NCBI GenBank assembly: GCA_963692995.1
Contig: OY843611.1
Coordinates: 2,542,001-2,606,000 of the forward strand
Direction: 5' to 3'
From: Bin87 sp963692995
Lineage (GTDB): Bacteria; Chloroflexota; Dehalococcoidia; Lucifugimonadales; UBA3495
Length of the DNA: 64,000 nucleotides
The position numbers and the translations under genes are program-made. Below are positions 42,815 to 51,437 of this stretch, piece by piece (positions within the stretch are counted from its first letter, which is position 1; each line of letters begins with the position of its first letter). The notes beneath the pieces are model-generated. The model was not told the DNA's origin. It saw nothing but the letters and a program-made list of their open reading frames with translations, and ran no database searches.

Positions 42815-44410
42815 CTACCCCTCATACACGGTCTCCCCGCCCACTATCGTCCGTTCCACCGGAATGTCCTTGATGCCAAAGGGATCAATGGCGGTGGGGT
42901 CAGCGCCCAGCGCCACCAGGTCGGCCAGCTTGCCCACCTTGATGCTGCCCTTAAGGTTCTCCTCAAAGCCGGCGTAAGCGCCGTTCTGCGTGTAGATGCG
43001 CAGGGCCTCCGCCACGGAAATACGCTGGTTGAGGCCCCACTCCCGCCCTGCGCTGTCGGTGCGGGTCACGCAGCTCTGTATGCCCATCAGCGGCTCAAAG
43101 GGGCCGGGCGGATAGTCGGTGGCCCCGGTGGACATCACGTTATAGTCCATAAACGACCGCTGGGCAAACATCCATTGCAGGCGATCCGCGCCGTAAAACG
43201 GCATCTTCTCGCCGTGATAATACACGTAGGTGCAGAAGGGCGTCGCCACCGCGCCCAGGCGGTTCATCCGGGTCAGCAGGTCGGGATTGACCAGGGTGCA
43301 GTGCTCAACCCGGTGTCGCGGGTCAGGTCGGGGATGCGCCGCCTGCGCCGCCTCATAGGCTTTGAGCGCCAGGTCGATGGTCGAATCGCCGTTAGCGTGG
43401 ATGCACACCTGGAAACCGGCGGCGTGCATCTCCATGACGTTGCCGGCGATCTCTTCCTCGGTCATCGTCAGGATGCCGTGGTCACAGCAGCTGCCGACGT
43501 AAGGCTCCGACAGGTAGGCCGTCCGCGATGCTATCGCGCCATCGGCAACCATCTTGATCCCGCCGATGCGCAGCCGGTCGTCGCCCATGCCGGACTTGAT
43601 GCCCGCGTCCCGCAGGGCCGGGAAATAGCGGTGCCACATCAGCGCGTACACGCGCAGGCTCAATTCGCCGGCATCCCGGCCCTCCTGGTAGGTACGCAGT
43701 TCGTAATCGGTGACCCGGGCGTCGTGAACGCTGGTCAAACCGGCCCGGTTCAGCATCTCGCAGATTACGCGCAGACCCTCCCGGCGCGTATCCGCAGTCT
43801 CCACCGGCAGCTGGTTTTCCCGGAGGTCATCGGCGGCTCGCTCGTAAATCACGCCATCCAGCCGGCCGGTGTCGGGGTTGCGCCCCAAACGCCCGCCCGG
43901 CGGGTCGGGCGACTCGTCATTGTAGCCGGCCCGCTCCAAGGCCAGCGTGTTGCCGTAATAAACGTGGCCGGCCCGGTGGGCAACCAGAATGGGATGCTCG
44001 GTACTGACCGCGTCCAGGTCTTCCCGGCGCAGGAAGCGATTTTCCGCCGTCTTGGTATCGTCAAACTTGAAGCCCTGTACCCATTGCCCGGCCGGAGTTG
44101 CGGCGACACGTTCCCGCAGCGCATCCTGTATCTCGCCGATGGCCGGTCTAGAGCAGTCAGCGGCCATCACGTGCCGCGTGCCGCTGCTGAGCACATGAAT
44201 ATGCGCGTCAACGAAACCGGGCAGTACCGTCTTGCCGGGCAACTCCAGTATCTTGGTGTTCGGCCCAACGAGCGTCTCCACGTCGGCGTCGCTGCCTACG
44301 CCGATGAACCGCCCGTCGCGCATCGCAACGGCGGTAGCCCTGGGTTGCTCCGGGTCAATGGTGATAACATTGGCGCGACGAATAACGGTGTCAGCGTGAT
44401 AGGTGGCCAT
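42815..44410 (-). CDS. Amidohydrolase family 3 protein (YtcJ-like)
   Basis: A 531-residue metal-dependent hydrolase of the amidohydrolase 3 type. Motifs include the metal-ligand VDAHIHVLSSG (near 66-76), an amphipathic body, CIHANGDSTIDLAL (near 340) and RHRVEHCTLVNPDL (near 370), and the closing GKLADLVALGADP. Such enzymes hydrolyse amide or C-N bonds of small substrates. ATG 44410 matches the start used in the truncated copy at 46052. A DNA-methyltransferase cassette has separated this gene from an identical 5' fragment. Confidence 0.9.
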   Translation of the reverse strand: MATYHADTVIRRANVITIDPEQPRATAVAMRDGRFIGVGSDADVETLVGPNTKILELPGKTVLPGFVDAHIHVLSSGTRHVMAADCSRPAIGEIQDALRERVAATPAGQWVQGFKFDDTKTAENRFLRREDLDAVSTEHPILVAHRAGHVYYGNTLALERAGYNDESPDPPGGRLGRNPDTGRLDGVIYERAADDLRENQLPVETADTRREGLRVICEMLNRAGLTSVHDARVTDYELRTYQEGRDAGELSLRVYALMWHRYFPALRDAGIKSGMGDDRLRIGGIKMVADGAIASRTAYLSEPYVGSCCDHGILTMTEEEIAGNVMEMHAAGFQVCIHANGDSTIDLALKAYEAAQAAHPRPDPRHRVEHCTLVNPDLLTRMNRLGAVATPFCTYVYYHGEKMPFYGADRLQWMFAQRSFMDYNVMSTGATDYPPGPFEPLMGIQSCVTRTDSAGREWGLNQRISVAEALRIYTQNGAYAGFEENLKGSIKVGKLADLVALGADPTAIDPFGIKDIPVERTIVGGETVYEG

Positions 44411-44440
44411 AAGGGCTATTCTCCCAACAGTGAATTGCGT

Positions 44441-44563
44441 TCATTCAACTCTGAAATGTTCTTCACGGTATTTCGAGAAGTAGTACAGAACAGATCGTTC
44501 TGCGATGTCTTTCATAATCGCGCTCATTTCAGCGACAGTCCATCGCTCAGGACTGTGTGCCAT
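44441..44563 (-). CDS. Small protein after the DNA methyltransferase
   Basis: Unrecognised 40-residue frame from ATG 44563 to TGA 44443, starting MAHSPERWTVAEM and ending YREEHFRVE. It begins 8 nt after the methyltransferase stop on the same strand and has a balanced mix of charged and aromatic residues, as in real small proteins. It could be the remnant of a longer partner gene. Confidence is limited because length gives little statistical support. Confidence 0.35.
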   Translation of the reverse strand: MAHSPERWTVAEMSAIMKDIAERSVLYYFSKYREEHFRVE

Positions 44564-44570
44564 GACTTCA

Positions 44571-45815
44571 TTAACTCTTTTCAACTAGGAATAGTTGCTC
44601 AGTAACGTGGATCAAACGTCCACGCAAGTTACGACTTCCCCGGTATGTATTGTAGCGGATCTCCAGGGCTGATACGGAACCGATTGTTTGCAACAACTCG
44701 CGCATCGCCTCTGGCTTGATGAACCCTTCGTTATTGAAGGACACGAGGAGAAACCTGGCTTCAAGCCTGTTGAGCAATCGCTCCAACAGCGGCAACGATT
44801 TCGCGCGCACGTTATAGCCGGAACGTTGCCAATCCTTCGGGATACCTGATACGCGGCTGATTTCTAAAGGCCTCCGGTAATGAACCAGCAAGTTGAGCAT
44901 AAAGTAATTGGAGCCGTAGGGGTGCTGGTTATAAGGCGGGTCTATGTATGCTAGATCAAGGTCTTTTAGCTCGCCGGCAAGTTCGTTGGCGTCCTGTTGC
45001 CGGACGGAATAATCGCACTCAAACTGACTCAACACCGGAGTCTCTAACTCAATCTTGCCCTTGATCCGTCGTAGGGCATCGGATGACGTACCGCCATATT
45101 GCCCTATACCGGTATGCCGGTTTTTGTAAAAACCCTTGAACACTCCGGCGTTGTTTGCGTGAACCGACCCTTTGTTAAGAAGAGACGCCAAGAGCATGTC
45201 CCGCAAATCTGTGGGTGCGTCGTCTATCAACCTGCGGTAATTGTCGAGGCGGCGGGCGTTGCTAATTGTATAGAACACCCGGTCATTTTTCGTGATATTA
45301 GCTTCATCCTTTGGCGCGTAGAGCTCCTCTATAAATCCTTTGGGCAAAGACTCACAATCCACCCTGCCGTTCAAGTCGGCTACTACTTGCGATAGCCGCG
45401 CAAAATCGACTTCGCTTCTATTCCGTAAGTAGCATCGCCCGATTACCGCAGCATAATCCTCAATATCGTTGCTGACCAGCAATGCGGCGTGCGCCTTCAA
45501 ATAGCGGGATACCACACCGGAACCGCTGAACGCATCAAGCACGCGCAAACGATCCCTCCCCAGCCGCCGCTTGACCCGCTGTACCGCCTCGCCAATTTGA
45601 CCCAACAGCGCGCGCTTGTTGCCAATATAGGTTATCAGCTGTCGGCACAGGTAATCGGGGTCCTCGGCAGCTCTCCTTTCAGGTACACCGGGGCCCCAAC
45701 CATCAGATGGTTTGGCTCCTCCGCTCAGGTTCAAGGTCAACTGATCTCTGACTACCGCCGGGCGGCGGTCATTAACCAAACCGCTGCCAGAGTTATGGTT
45801 GAGGCGGTGAGCCAT
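44571..45815 (-). CDS. D12-class adenine-specific DNA methyltransferase (orphan)
   Basis: A 414-residue N6-adenine methyltransferase of the D12 (Dam/DpnM) class. Motif X/N-terminal region reads ITYIGNKRALL, motif I LDAFSGSGVVSRYLK (near 96), motif IV DLAYIDPPYNQHPYGSNYF (DPPY, near 293). It transfers methyl groups from SAM to adenine in DNA. The DNA is less GC-rich than neighbours. No restriction endonuclease of a known type follows; a GIY-YIG nuclease lies upstream, past an amidohydrolase fragment. The whole gene sits between 184-bp direct repeats of the amidohydrolase 5' end, indicating insertion. Confidence 0.9.
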   Translation of the reverse strand: MAHRLNHNSGSGLVNDRRPAVVRDQLTLNLSGGAKPSDGWGPGVPERRAAEDPDYLCRQLITYIGNKRALLGQIGEAVQRVKRRLGRDRLRVLDAFSGSGVVSRYLKAHAALLVSNDIEDYAAVIGRCYLRNRSEVDFARLSQVVADLNGRVDCESLPKGFIEELYAPKDEANITKNDRVFYTISNARRLDNYRRLIDDAPTDLRDMLLASLLNKGSVHANNAGVFKGFYKNRHTGIGQYGGTSSDALRRIKGKIELETPVLSQFECDYSVRQQDANELAGELKDLDLAYIDPPYNQHPYGSNYFMLNLLVHYRRPLEISRVSGIPKDWQRSGYNVRAKSLPLLERLLNRLEARFLLVSFNNEGFIKPEAMRELLQTIGSVSALEIRYNTYRGSRNLRGRLIHVTEQLFLVEKS

Positions 45816-45868
45816 AATCGTACCATTCCGTCGAAACGGAGCAAACTATACACTACCGCGCCTATGCG

Positions 45869-46052
45869 CCGTCCTGCCGGGCAACTCCAGTATCTTGGTG
45901 TTCGGCCCGACGAGCATCTCCACGTCGGCGTCGCTGCCCACGCCGATGAACCGCCCGTCGCGCATCGCAACGGCGGTAGCCCTGGGTTGCGCCGGGTCAA
46001 TGGTGATAACATTGGCCCGGCGAATAACGGTGTCAGCGTGACAGGTGGCCAT
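45869..46052 (-). pseudogene. Amidohydrolase 5' fragment
   Basis: The first about 61 codons of the amidohydrolase (MATCHADTVIRRANVI..., KILELPG) are present from ATG 46052, then the frame runs into unrelated sequence (RTAHRRGSV). It lies 20 bp after the GIY-YIG gene, where the full amidohydrolase presumably stood before the cassette arrived. Confidence 0.92.
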
Positions 46053-46071
46053 GCCCAAAACTCCGTAAGTC

Positions 46072-46599
46072 CTACGTCAATACTAGCGTAACCGCTGCAA
46101 TACTAGTGGTAATTACGACCATACCCCACAGTCCACACCCGCCACCGCCGGCAGAATGACGTGGACACTCTTGTATCCGGCTTGGCGCAAAAGGGATCGG
46201 CGCAAATCCGGTAATTTCACGAAAGCGGTCGGAGCGCTGGTCACGCAGTGATTTCAAAGCGGCCTCAAAACGGGCCGCCTCCCGGCGTGAACGAAATGGA
46301 TAGGACTTCCAAAGCAGTTGCGGTTCACCGCCCGCCGTAGATTCTACCTCATCGGAGGCGTGTGCTCCTAGCCTGGCCTGGACGTTTGCGGTGTGTCCCA
46401 CGTAGTGGCCGTAGCCCGTGTCCAAAACGTACACGTAGAATTCACTACGGCCCAACTCCCTGTCGCGCGCTTCCTGCCCCTCCAAATGTTCCGGGTCATG
46501 CCAGAGACCCTGCTGTCGGCGCCTATTGCAGTTGTAGCATCTGACGTAATTGCCGCGGACCCGGCGCCCGCAATCGGTACAAGTTCCGAACCGCGCCAC
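46072..46599 (-). CDS. GIY-YIG nuclease family protein with zinc-ribbon-like N-terminus
   Basis: A 175-residue protein. Residues 1-35 contain two C-x2-C pairs (CTDCGRRV, RCYNC). The GIY-YIG core follows: FYVYVLDTGYGHYVGHTANVQARLGAH (with the catalytic Tyr and Arg) and RFEAALKSLRDQRSDRF with the Glu. GIY-YIG nucleases cut DNA in repair, homing or restriction. The C-terminal 25 residues (GGGGCGLWGMVVITTSIAAVTLVL) are hydrophobic and may derive from read-through into intergenic sequence. GTG start at 46599. With the D12 methyltransferase nearby, a restriction-modification role is possible. Confidence 0.8.
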   Translation of the reverse strand: MARFGTCTDCGRRVRGNYVRCYNCNRRRQQGLWHDPEHLEGQEARDRELGRSEFYVYVLDTGYGHYVGHTANVQARLGAHASDEVESTAGGEPQLLWKSYPFRSRREAARFEAALKSLRDQRSDRFREITGFAPIPFAPSRIQECPRHSAGGGGCGLWGMVVITTSIAAVTLVLT

Positions 46600-46604
46600 C
46601 TGAC

Positions 46605-46802
46605 TTACGCCCCCGGCACAATCGCCACGTGCATGCCGGGCCCGCCGGCCTCCCCGCTCAGCGCGGCCAACGCCCGTTCCGCCTCATCGAGCGGCAGCCG
46701 GAACGGACGCCAACCCGGTCTCCCTCGTTCACGCCCTGCCCCGCGGCGGCTCGCGACCCGATTGCGGCGATGCGTCACGGGGTTCGCGCCCCCGGCGGTC
46801 AT
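46605..46802 (-). pseudogene. Possible remnant of an oxidoreductase C-terminus
   Basis: The minus strand ends with RLPLDEAERALAALSGEAGGPGMHVAIVPGA, which resembles the C-terminal strand of zinc-type alcohol dehydrogenases (PL-x-x-A-x-x-A-L...G-x-x-V-x-x-P). No upstream domain is present, so if real it is a fragment. Weak call. Confidence 0.25.
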
Positions 46803-46812
46803 GCGCCCCGCC

Positions 46813-47565
46813 TCACTGCGCGGTGTAGCCGCCGTCGATGACCAGTTCGCTTCCGGTCACGAATGAGGATTCGTCGGACGCCAAAAACAGGGCGCCATAG
46901 GAGATGTCCTCCGTAGCGCCCACCCGGCCCAGCGGTATCTGGTCGATGCGGGCCTGGATCTCCTCCGCCGTCTGGCTGCCCAGGCCCTCCCACCGCATAT
47001 CGGTGTCCACACTGCCCGGGTGAATGGAGTTGGCGCGAATGTTCTCCCCGGCGTACTGGATCGCCGTGGACTTGGTGAACAGGCGCACCGCCCCCTTGGT
47101 GGCAATGTACGCCGGCGGCCCGATAGATACCAGTCCGCTGATGGAAGAGATGTTGATAATGCTGCCGCCGCCGGCCCGCCGCATCGCCGGTATCACCGCC
47201 CTGGTGCCCAGGAAAACGCCCTTGGCGTTGATCTCCATGATGTTGTCCCAGTCCGCGCCGGTAGTTTCCTCAATACTTTTGCGCAGCACAATGGCGGCGT
47301 TGTTCACCAACACGTCCACCTTGCCGAAGCGCTCCTCGGCCGCTTCCACCGCCCGTTGCCAGTCGTCAGCGTTGGCAACATCCAGATGCAGATAGACCGC
47401 CTCGCCGCCCAGCTCGCGGATTTCCGCCTCCACCTGCATCCCCGGCTCATCCCGAATGTCGCCAATAACCACCTTCGCCCCTTCCTGAGCGAACATCCGC
47501 GCCTCGGTAGCCCCCTGCCCCCGCGCGCCGCCCGTAATAATCGCAACCTTGCCGGCCAGCCTCAT
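46813..47565 (-). CDS. SDR-family oxidoreductase
   Basis: A 250-residue classical SDR: TGGARGQG (near 11), NNAA (near 87), the catalytic Ser in NISSISG, YIATKGA (Tyr-x-x-x-Lys, near 153), PGSVDTDM, and the closing VIDGGYTAQ. The Asp at the end of strand 2 (GDIRDE) suggests NAD dependence; 3-oxoacyl or steroid substrates are usual. ATG 47565 has AGGAGG upstream and overlaps the preceding small membrane gene by 4 nt. It is encoded between accessory genes and has no clear pathway neighbours. Confidence 0.93.
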   Translation of the reverse strand: MRLAGKVAIITGGARGQGATEARMFAQEGAKVVIGDIRDEPGMQVEAEIRELGGEAVYLHLDVANADDWQRAVEAAEERFGKVDVLVNNAAIVLRKSIEETTGADWDNIMEINAKGVFLGTRAVIPAMRRAGGGSIINISSISGLVSIGPPAYIATKGAVRLFTKSTAIQYAGENIRANSIHPGSVDTDMRWEGLGSQTAEEIQARIDQIPLGRVGATEDISYGALFLASDESSFVTGSELVIDGGYTAQ

Positions 47566-47876
47566 TGTGATACCTCCTGATTGTTCTGCTCAATGCGGGA
47601 GAGTTCTTGGTCATCCCTTAGGTATAGATTCCGGAAATATCCCGACAATCCGAAAATGACTGCAATTGCTTGACCCAGCATGATAACAACCATCGCATAC
47701 GCGATTTCAGCCAATGGAGTCCATACCTCCGGGTTCTTTCCCACTTCCCATAACGCTCTGGCCACAAACAGCAGCAGGCCAGCAAGCAGGACGGTTCCTA
47801 CTCCAGCCCAAAACCTGGAATGACCCAAGTTGCGCTCGTAGGAGCGTTTCAGCCTTTTAGTATCTGAAATCGTCAC
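47562..47876 (-). CDS. Small two-helix membrane protein
   Basis: Unrecognised 104-residue protein with two hydrophobic segments (about 23-42 and 55-78) and charged ends. It overlaps the SDR start by 4 nt and the upstream small membrane gene by 20 nt, so the three genes are probably one operon. Confidence 0.55.
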   Translation of the reverse strand: MTISDTKRLKRSYERNLGHSRFWAGVGTVLLAGLLLFVARALWEVGKNPEVWTPLAEIAYAMVVIMLGQAIAVIFGLSGYFRNLYLRDDQELSRIEQNNQEVSQ

Positions 47877-48069
47877 TGCCGCCTAGCTTCCAAACGCCGT
47901 AAATTATGCCAACTGTGATTAGCCCAGGGCCAATGATGAATCCGAAAAGGACCACCCCCAGCCATTCCGAATCCTTCGAGGCCGAGAGCGCGGCCGGCAT
48001 CAACCGTAACGCGATGACTGAGAGCGAAAGTATCGCTACGACAATCACAGCAATCTGCCAAAATTTCAT
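47857..48069 (-). CDS. Small two-helix membrane protein
   Basis: Unrecognised 70-residue protein with two hydrophobic segments (about 4-24 and 36-62). It overlaps the next gene by 20 nt. Overlap and hydrophobic character support a real gene, but homology is unknown. Confidence 0.45.
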   Translation of the reverse strand: MKFWQIAVIVVAILSLSVIALRLMPAALSASKDSEWLGVVLFGFIIGPGLITVGIIYGVWKLGGSDDFRY

Positions 48070-48144
48070 GGATCACCTCACAATCCGCAACGGCGTAACC
48101 ATGGGCATGGGGTTGCCTTGATACCGCAGACCGTCTGCCGACAC

Positions 48145-49080
48145 CTAAGCCAATTCCCCCGCCGCCCGCTCCGCGAACTCCGGCCGCACGATGCTCTCGT
48201 AGGGATGCGCTTCCCGCACCAGCCCGCCGGACATCAGCGCGTCCCGCATCCGGTCAAACCCCTGCCGCGTGATGGCCGGGTCGGTCGCCCACACTCCGGC
48301 GTCCTTGTACTGCTGGACGCCTTCCGTCAGTACTTCCCGCTCGTATTCCGGAAATACGCCGGCGATGCGCTCCGCCACCGCCTCGGCGGGACTGTCCGCA
48401 ACCCAGCGTTGCGCTCGGGCGTAGCCATTCACAAACGCCTGCACCTTGTCGGAATTATCCGCCAGGTAAGCCGGCGTAACCGCAAAGCTGCTGTAGCACA
48501 CGTACCCGCTTTCGTTGCCCAGCGTCGCCGCCAGGTGGCCGGAACCTTCCCGAATCAGCTGCGCCGCAAAGGGATTGGGAACTTGCAGGTAGTCGGCGTC
48601 GCCGTCGCGGAACCGGCTCAGCATCTCCTCGGCCGACAGACCGCCCAGCAGGTTCACGCTGGCCGGATCCACGCCGTGCCACCGCATCGCCGCCTGCAAC
48701 GTAGTATAGGGAACCGGGGTAAAGCCGACGGGTATCAGCGTGGCGCCCGCCAGATCCGCCCAACGCCAATTGTCGGTGGGCGCCTTACACAATAGGAAAA
48801 ACCCGTCCCGCTGGTTAATCTCCGCCACGTGCAGCGGCGGCTCGCTGCTCCCGGCGTCCAGATCCATAAAGCTGCGGCTGATCCCGCTCTGGGTTATGTC
48901 AATTTCGCCCGCCTTGAGCAGGTCGGTGCTGGCCCGCCCGGCCGGAATGTGGTCAAAATCGACGTCGAGACCCTGCTCCGCCAGAAAGCCGCCTTCCACC
49001 GCAACATATATCGTGGTGTAGAACATATTGCGGAAGGCCACCCGCAGCCGGACGGGTCTCGAATTGGCTTGCTCACTCAT
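48145..49080 (-). CDS. NMT1/THI5-like (SsuA-type) binding protein without export signal
   Basis: A 311-residue periplasmic-binding-protein fold of the NMT1/SsuA type: VRLRVAFRNMFYTTIYVAVEGGFLAEQGLDVDF, then GEIDITQSGISRS, QVPNPFAAQLI and the closing RQGFDRMRDALMSGGLV. Relatives bind sulfonates, nitrate or thiamine precursors. No signal peptide or lipobox is seen, so either it is cytoplasmic or its start lies elsewhere. ATG 49080 with GGGAGAG upstream is preferred over ATG 49107. No ABC permease or ATPase of the uptake type is adjacent; the nearby ABC protein is an exporter. Confidence 0.8.
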   Translation of the reverse strand: MSEQANSRPVRLRVAFRNMFYTTIYVAVEGGFLAEQGLDVDFDHIPAGRASTDLLKAGEIDITQSGISRSFMDLDAGSSEPPLHVAEINQRDGFFLLCKAPTDNWRWADLAGATLIPVGFTPVPYTTLQAAMRWHGVDPASVNLLGGLSAEEMLSRFRDGDADYLQVPNPFAAQLIREGSGHLAATLGNESGYVCYSSFAVTPAYLADNSDKVQAFVNGYARAQRWVADSPAEAVAERIAGVFPEYEREVLTEGVQQYKDAGVWATDPAITRQGFDRMRDALMSGGLVREAHPYESIVRPEFAERAAGELA

Positions 49081-49175
49081 TGCGCTCTCCCTGCTAATTA
49101 TCGTCATTCCCCGCCGATCATCGTCATTCCGGGCTTAATCATCCTCATCCCGGATTTTGCCGTAATCCGGTTCTC

Positions 49176-51134
49176 CTATAACGCCGCCGGCAGCCTTGCA
49201 TTGCCGCCGGTGAGCGCCACCCCGTCCTCGCAGCTGCGCTCCACACCGCCGCTTTCATACTGCTCATCATACAGCCGGGCATACAGCCCGCCCTGAGCCA
49301 GCAGTTCGTAGTGCGTGCCCCGTTCCACAATCCGGCCCCGGTCCACCACGAAAATCACGTCCGCCGCCATGATGGTGGAAAGGCGGTGGGCGATGGCGAT
49401 GGTGGTGCGCCCCTTCATCAGCGGCTCCAGCGCCGCCTGCACATAGCGCTCGCTGGTCGTGTCCAGCGCCGACGTGGCCTCGTCCAGTATCAGCAGGCGC
49501 GGATCATGCAGAATGACCCGGGCAATGGACAGCCGCTGCCGTTCACCGCCGGAAAGTCGATAGCCCCGCTCGCCCACTACAGTATCGTAGCCGTCCGGAA
49601 ACTCCATGATCCGGTCGTGAATATAGGCCGCCCGGGCCGCCTGGTGCAGTTGCTCTTCCGTAGCCTCCGGGTTGCCGTACATCAGGTTCTCGCGGATGGA
49701 GGCGTGGAACAGGTAACTCTCCTGGGATACGTAACCGACGATACGGGCCAAAGCCTCCAGCTTGATGCGCCGCACGTCCACCCCGTCGATGCTCACCTCC
49801 CCGGACGTAGCGTCGTACAGACGCGGTATCAGATACGAAATCGTCGTTTTGCCCGCTCCGCTGGGGCCAACCAGCGCCGCCAGCTGGCCGGGCGGCACTT
49901 CCAGGTTCACCCCGTCCAGCGCCCAGAACTCTTGCCCTTCATCCGCAGTCTCATCGGCGTCCGCCGCCAGGCTGGCCGGATGGTAGTCCATCCGCACGTC
50001 CCGCAGCTCCACTCGGCCTTCAACCCGCTCAATCGGCATGGCCACGGCGTCCGGCGCATCAACAATATCCGGCCTGATGTCCAGGTAGCCGAAGATCCGC
50101 TCGAACAACGCCAGCGACGATTGCAGTTCCACCGAGGTCCGCAATAGCGTGCTGATTGGAAAGTACAGCCTGGTTTGCAGCGTGGTAAAAGCCACTATCG
50201 TCCCCGCCGTAACGCCGCCCTGCCCGATGCTCCCGTAGATAATGTAACCGGCTATCACGTACACTGCCACCGGCGTAATTGAGAAGAAGATCTGCATTCC
50301 GGCCCACACCGCCTGCCCGGTCATCTCCCGCCGTATCTCCAAATCCGACAGCCGCACGTTCTGGTCGTGAAACCGGGCGACCTCACGGCCTTGGGCGCCA
50401 AAGAGCCGCGTCAGCATCACGCCCGACACCGACAGAGTTTCCTGGGTAATGGCCGTCATCTCGGCGGTGGATTCCTGCACCAGCGCCGACGTGGCCCGCC
50501 GTCGTTTGCCCACCAGGTAGCTAAACACGGCGAACAGCGGCGTGATGCCCGCCGCCACCACAGTCAACTCCCACGACAGTATCGTCATTGCCACCAGCGT
50601 ACTGATGAGAATAACCACGTTGGACAGGATGTTGCTGACGGTGCCCGTTACCACCACGCGGATGCCGGCAACGTCGTTGGACACCCGGCTCTGGATCTCC
50701 CCCGTGCGCTGCGACGTGAAAAACCCCAGCGACAAAGCTTGCAGGTGCGTGTACAGCCGATCCCGCAAATCCCGCATCACCCGCTGGCCCACCTGCTGCG
50801 TCAGCCAGGTTTGCAGCACCCCCAGGCTGCCGGTCACCACCACCACCGCGGCCATGGCCGCGGCCAACGTCCACAGCAAGGGCAAGTTCGGCCCGCCCTT
50901 CCCGAAGAGCGCCGAGTCGAACACCACCTGAATCAAGACCGGGTTCACCACTCCCAATCCGGCGGTAACCAGTATCAGCAGCCCGATGGCCAGCACGCGC
51001 GGCCAGTGGGGCTGAAACGCGGCGGCAATCCGCCGGTTCAGACCCCGCACCCGCCGGTCCGGTCGACTCCGGCTGGAGTTGACCGACCTCCGGAATCCGG
51101 AGGGCATGTTTTCACGTATCGGGCGCATCGCCAC
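49176..51134 (-). CDS. ABC exporter, fused membrane and ATPase domains
   Basis: A 652-residue MsbA/LmrA-type half transporter. Six membrane segments span about 40-330; the ATPase domain has Walker A GPSGAGKTTISYL (near 445), Q-loop YVSQES, signature LSGGERQRLS and Walker B LLILDEATSALD followed by the AHRLS switch His. It would dimerise and export lipids, peptides or drugs using ATP. A basic N-terminal extension (RSRPDRRVRGLNRR) precedes helix 1, and the C-terminus has a short non-conserved tail. The substrate is unknown. Confidence 0.95.
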   Translation of the reverse strand: MAMRPIRENMPSGFRRSVNSSRSRPDRRVRGLNRRIAAAFQPHWPRVLAIGLLILVTAGLGVVNPVLIQVVFDSALFGKGGPNLPLLWTLAAAMAAVVVVTGSLGVLQTWLTQQVGQRVMRDLRDRLYTHLQALSLGFFTSQRTGEIQSRVSNDVAGIRVVVTGTVSNILSNVVILISTLVAMTILSWELTVVAAGITPLFAVFSYLVGKRRRATSALVQESTAEMTAITQETLSVSGVMLTRLFGAQGREVARFHDQNVRLSDLEIRREMTGQAVWAGMQIFFSITPVAVYVIAGYIIYGSIGQGGVTAGTIVAFTTLQTRLYFPISTLLRTSVELQSSLALFERIFGYLDIRPDIVDAPDAVAMPIERVEGRVELRDVRMDYHPASLAADADETADEGQEFWALDGVNLEVPPGQLAALVGPSGAGKTTISYLIPRLYDATSGEVSIDGVDVRRIKLEALARIVGYVSQESYLFHASIRENLMYGNPEATEEQLHQAARAAYIHDRIMEFPDGYDTVVGERGYRLSGGERQRLSIARVILHDPRLLILDEATSALDTTSERYVQAALEPLMKGRTTIAIAHRLSTIMAADVIFVVDRGRIVERGTHYELLAQGGLYARLYDEQYESGGVERSCEDGVALTGGNARLPAAL

Positions 51135-51343
51135 CGTCCGTCATCCCGCAGCTCTCCCTTCTCTTGCTATCGTGTACCTTGCCAACCCTCCCGTCGCCAA
51201 ACCTCCGTCGCCAAGCGCAGCCCGCGACAGGCCAGCCCTCGACAAATGGACAAACGGTTCAGGCCATAACGCCATGATACCGGCAACCGCCACCGGCAAC
51301 AATGTCGGAACGCTGCCGCGGCGCCGAGCGGGAACCCCGCCCG

Positions 51344-51372
51344 TTGACGCCCCATATGCCGCCCCATATAAT
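51344..51372 (+). promoter_or_regulatory. Promoter of the split ThDP-enzyme operon
   Basis: TTGACG (51344-51349), 17-bp spacer, perfect TATAAT (51367-51372), then AAGGAG eight bases before ATG 51438. This is the main feature of the 303-bp divergent gap 51135-51437, in which I see no gene. Confidence 0.7.
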
Positions 51373-51437
51373 GCCGGCTGGAAAATTGCGCACTGCTAAT
51401 ATACCCTCCTCGCCCATCGCCCCAAGGAGTCTCCAGA

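Larger units (their letters stand above)
44227..46052 (-). repeat. 184-bp direct repeats flanking the methyltransferase cassette
   Basis: 44227-44410 and 45869-46052 are near-identical and both begin at an amidohydrolase start codon. They bracket 1458 bp that hold the methyltransferase and the 40-residue frame. The pattern fits insertion by duplication or recombination at the amidohydrolase 5' end. Confidence 0.93.
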
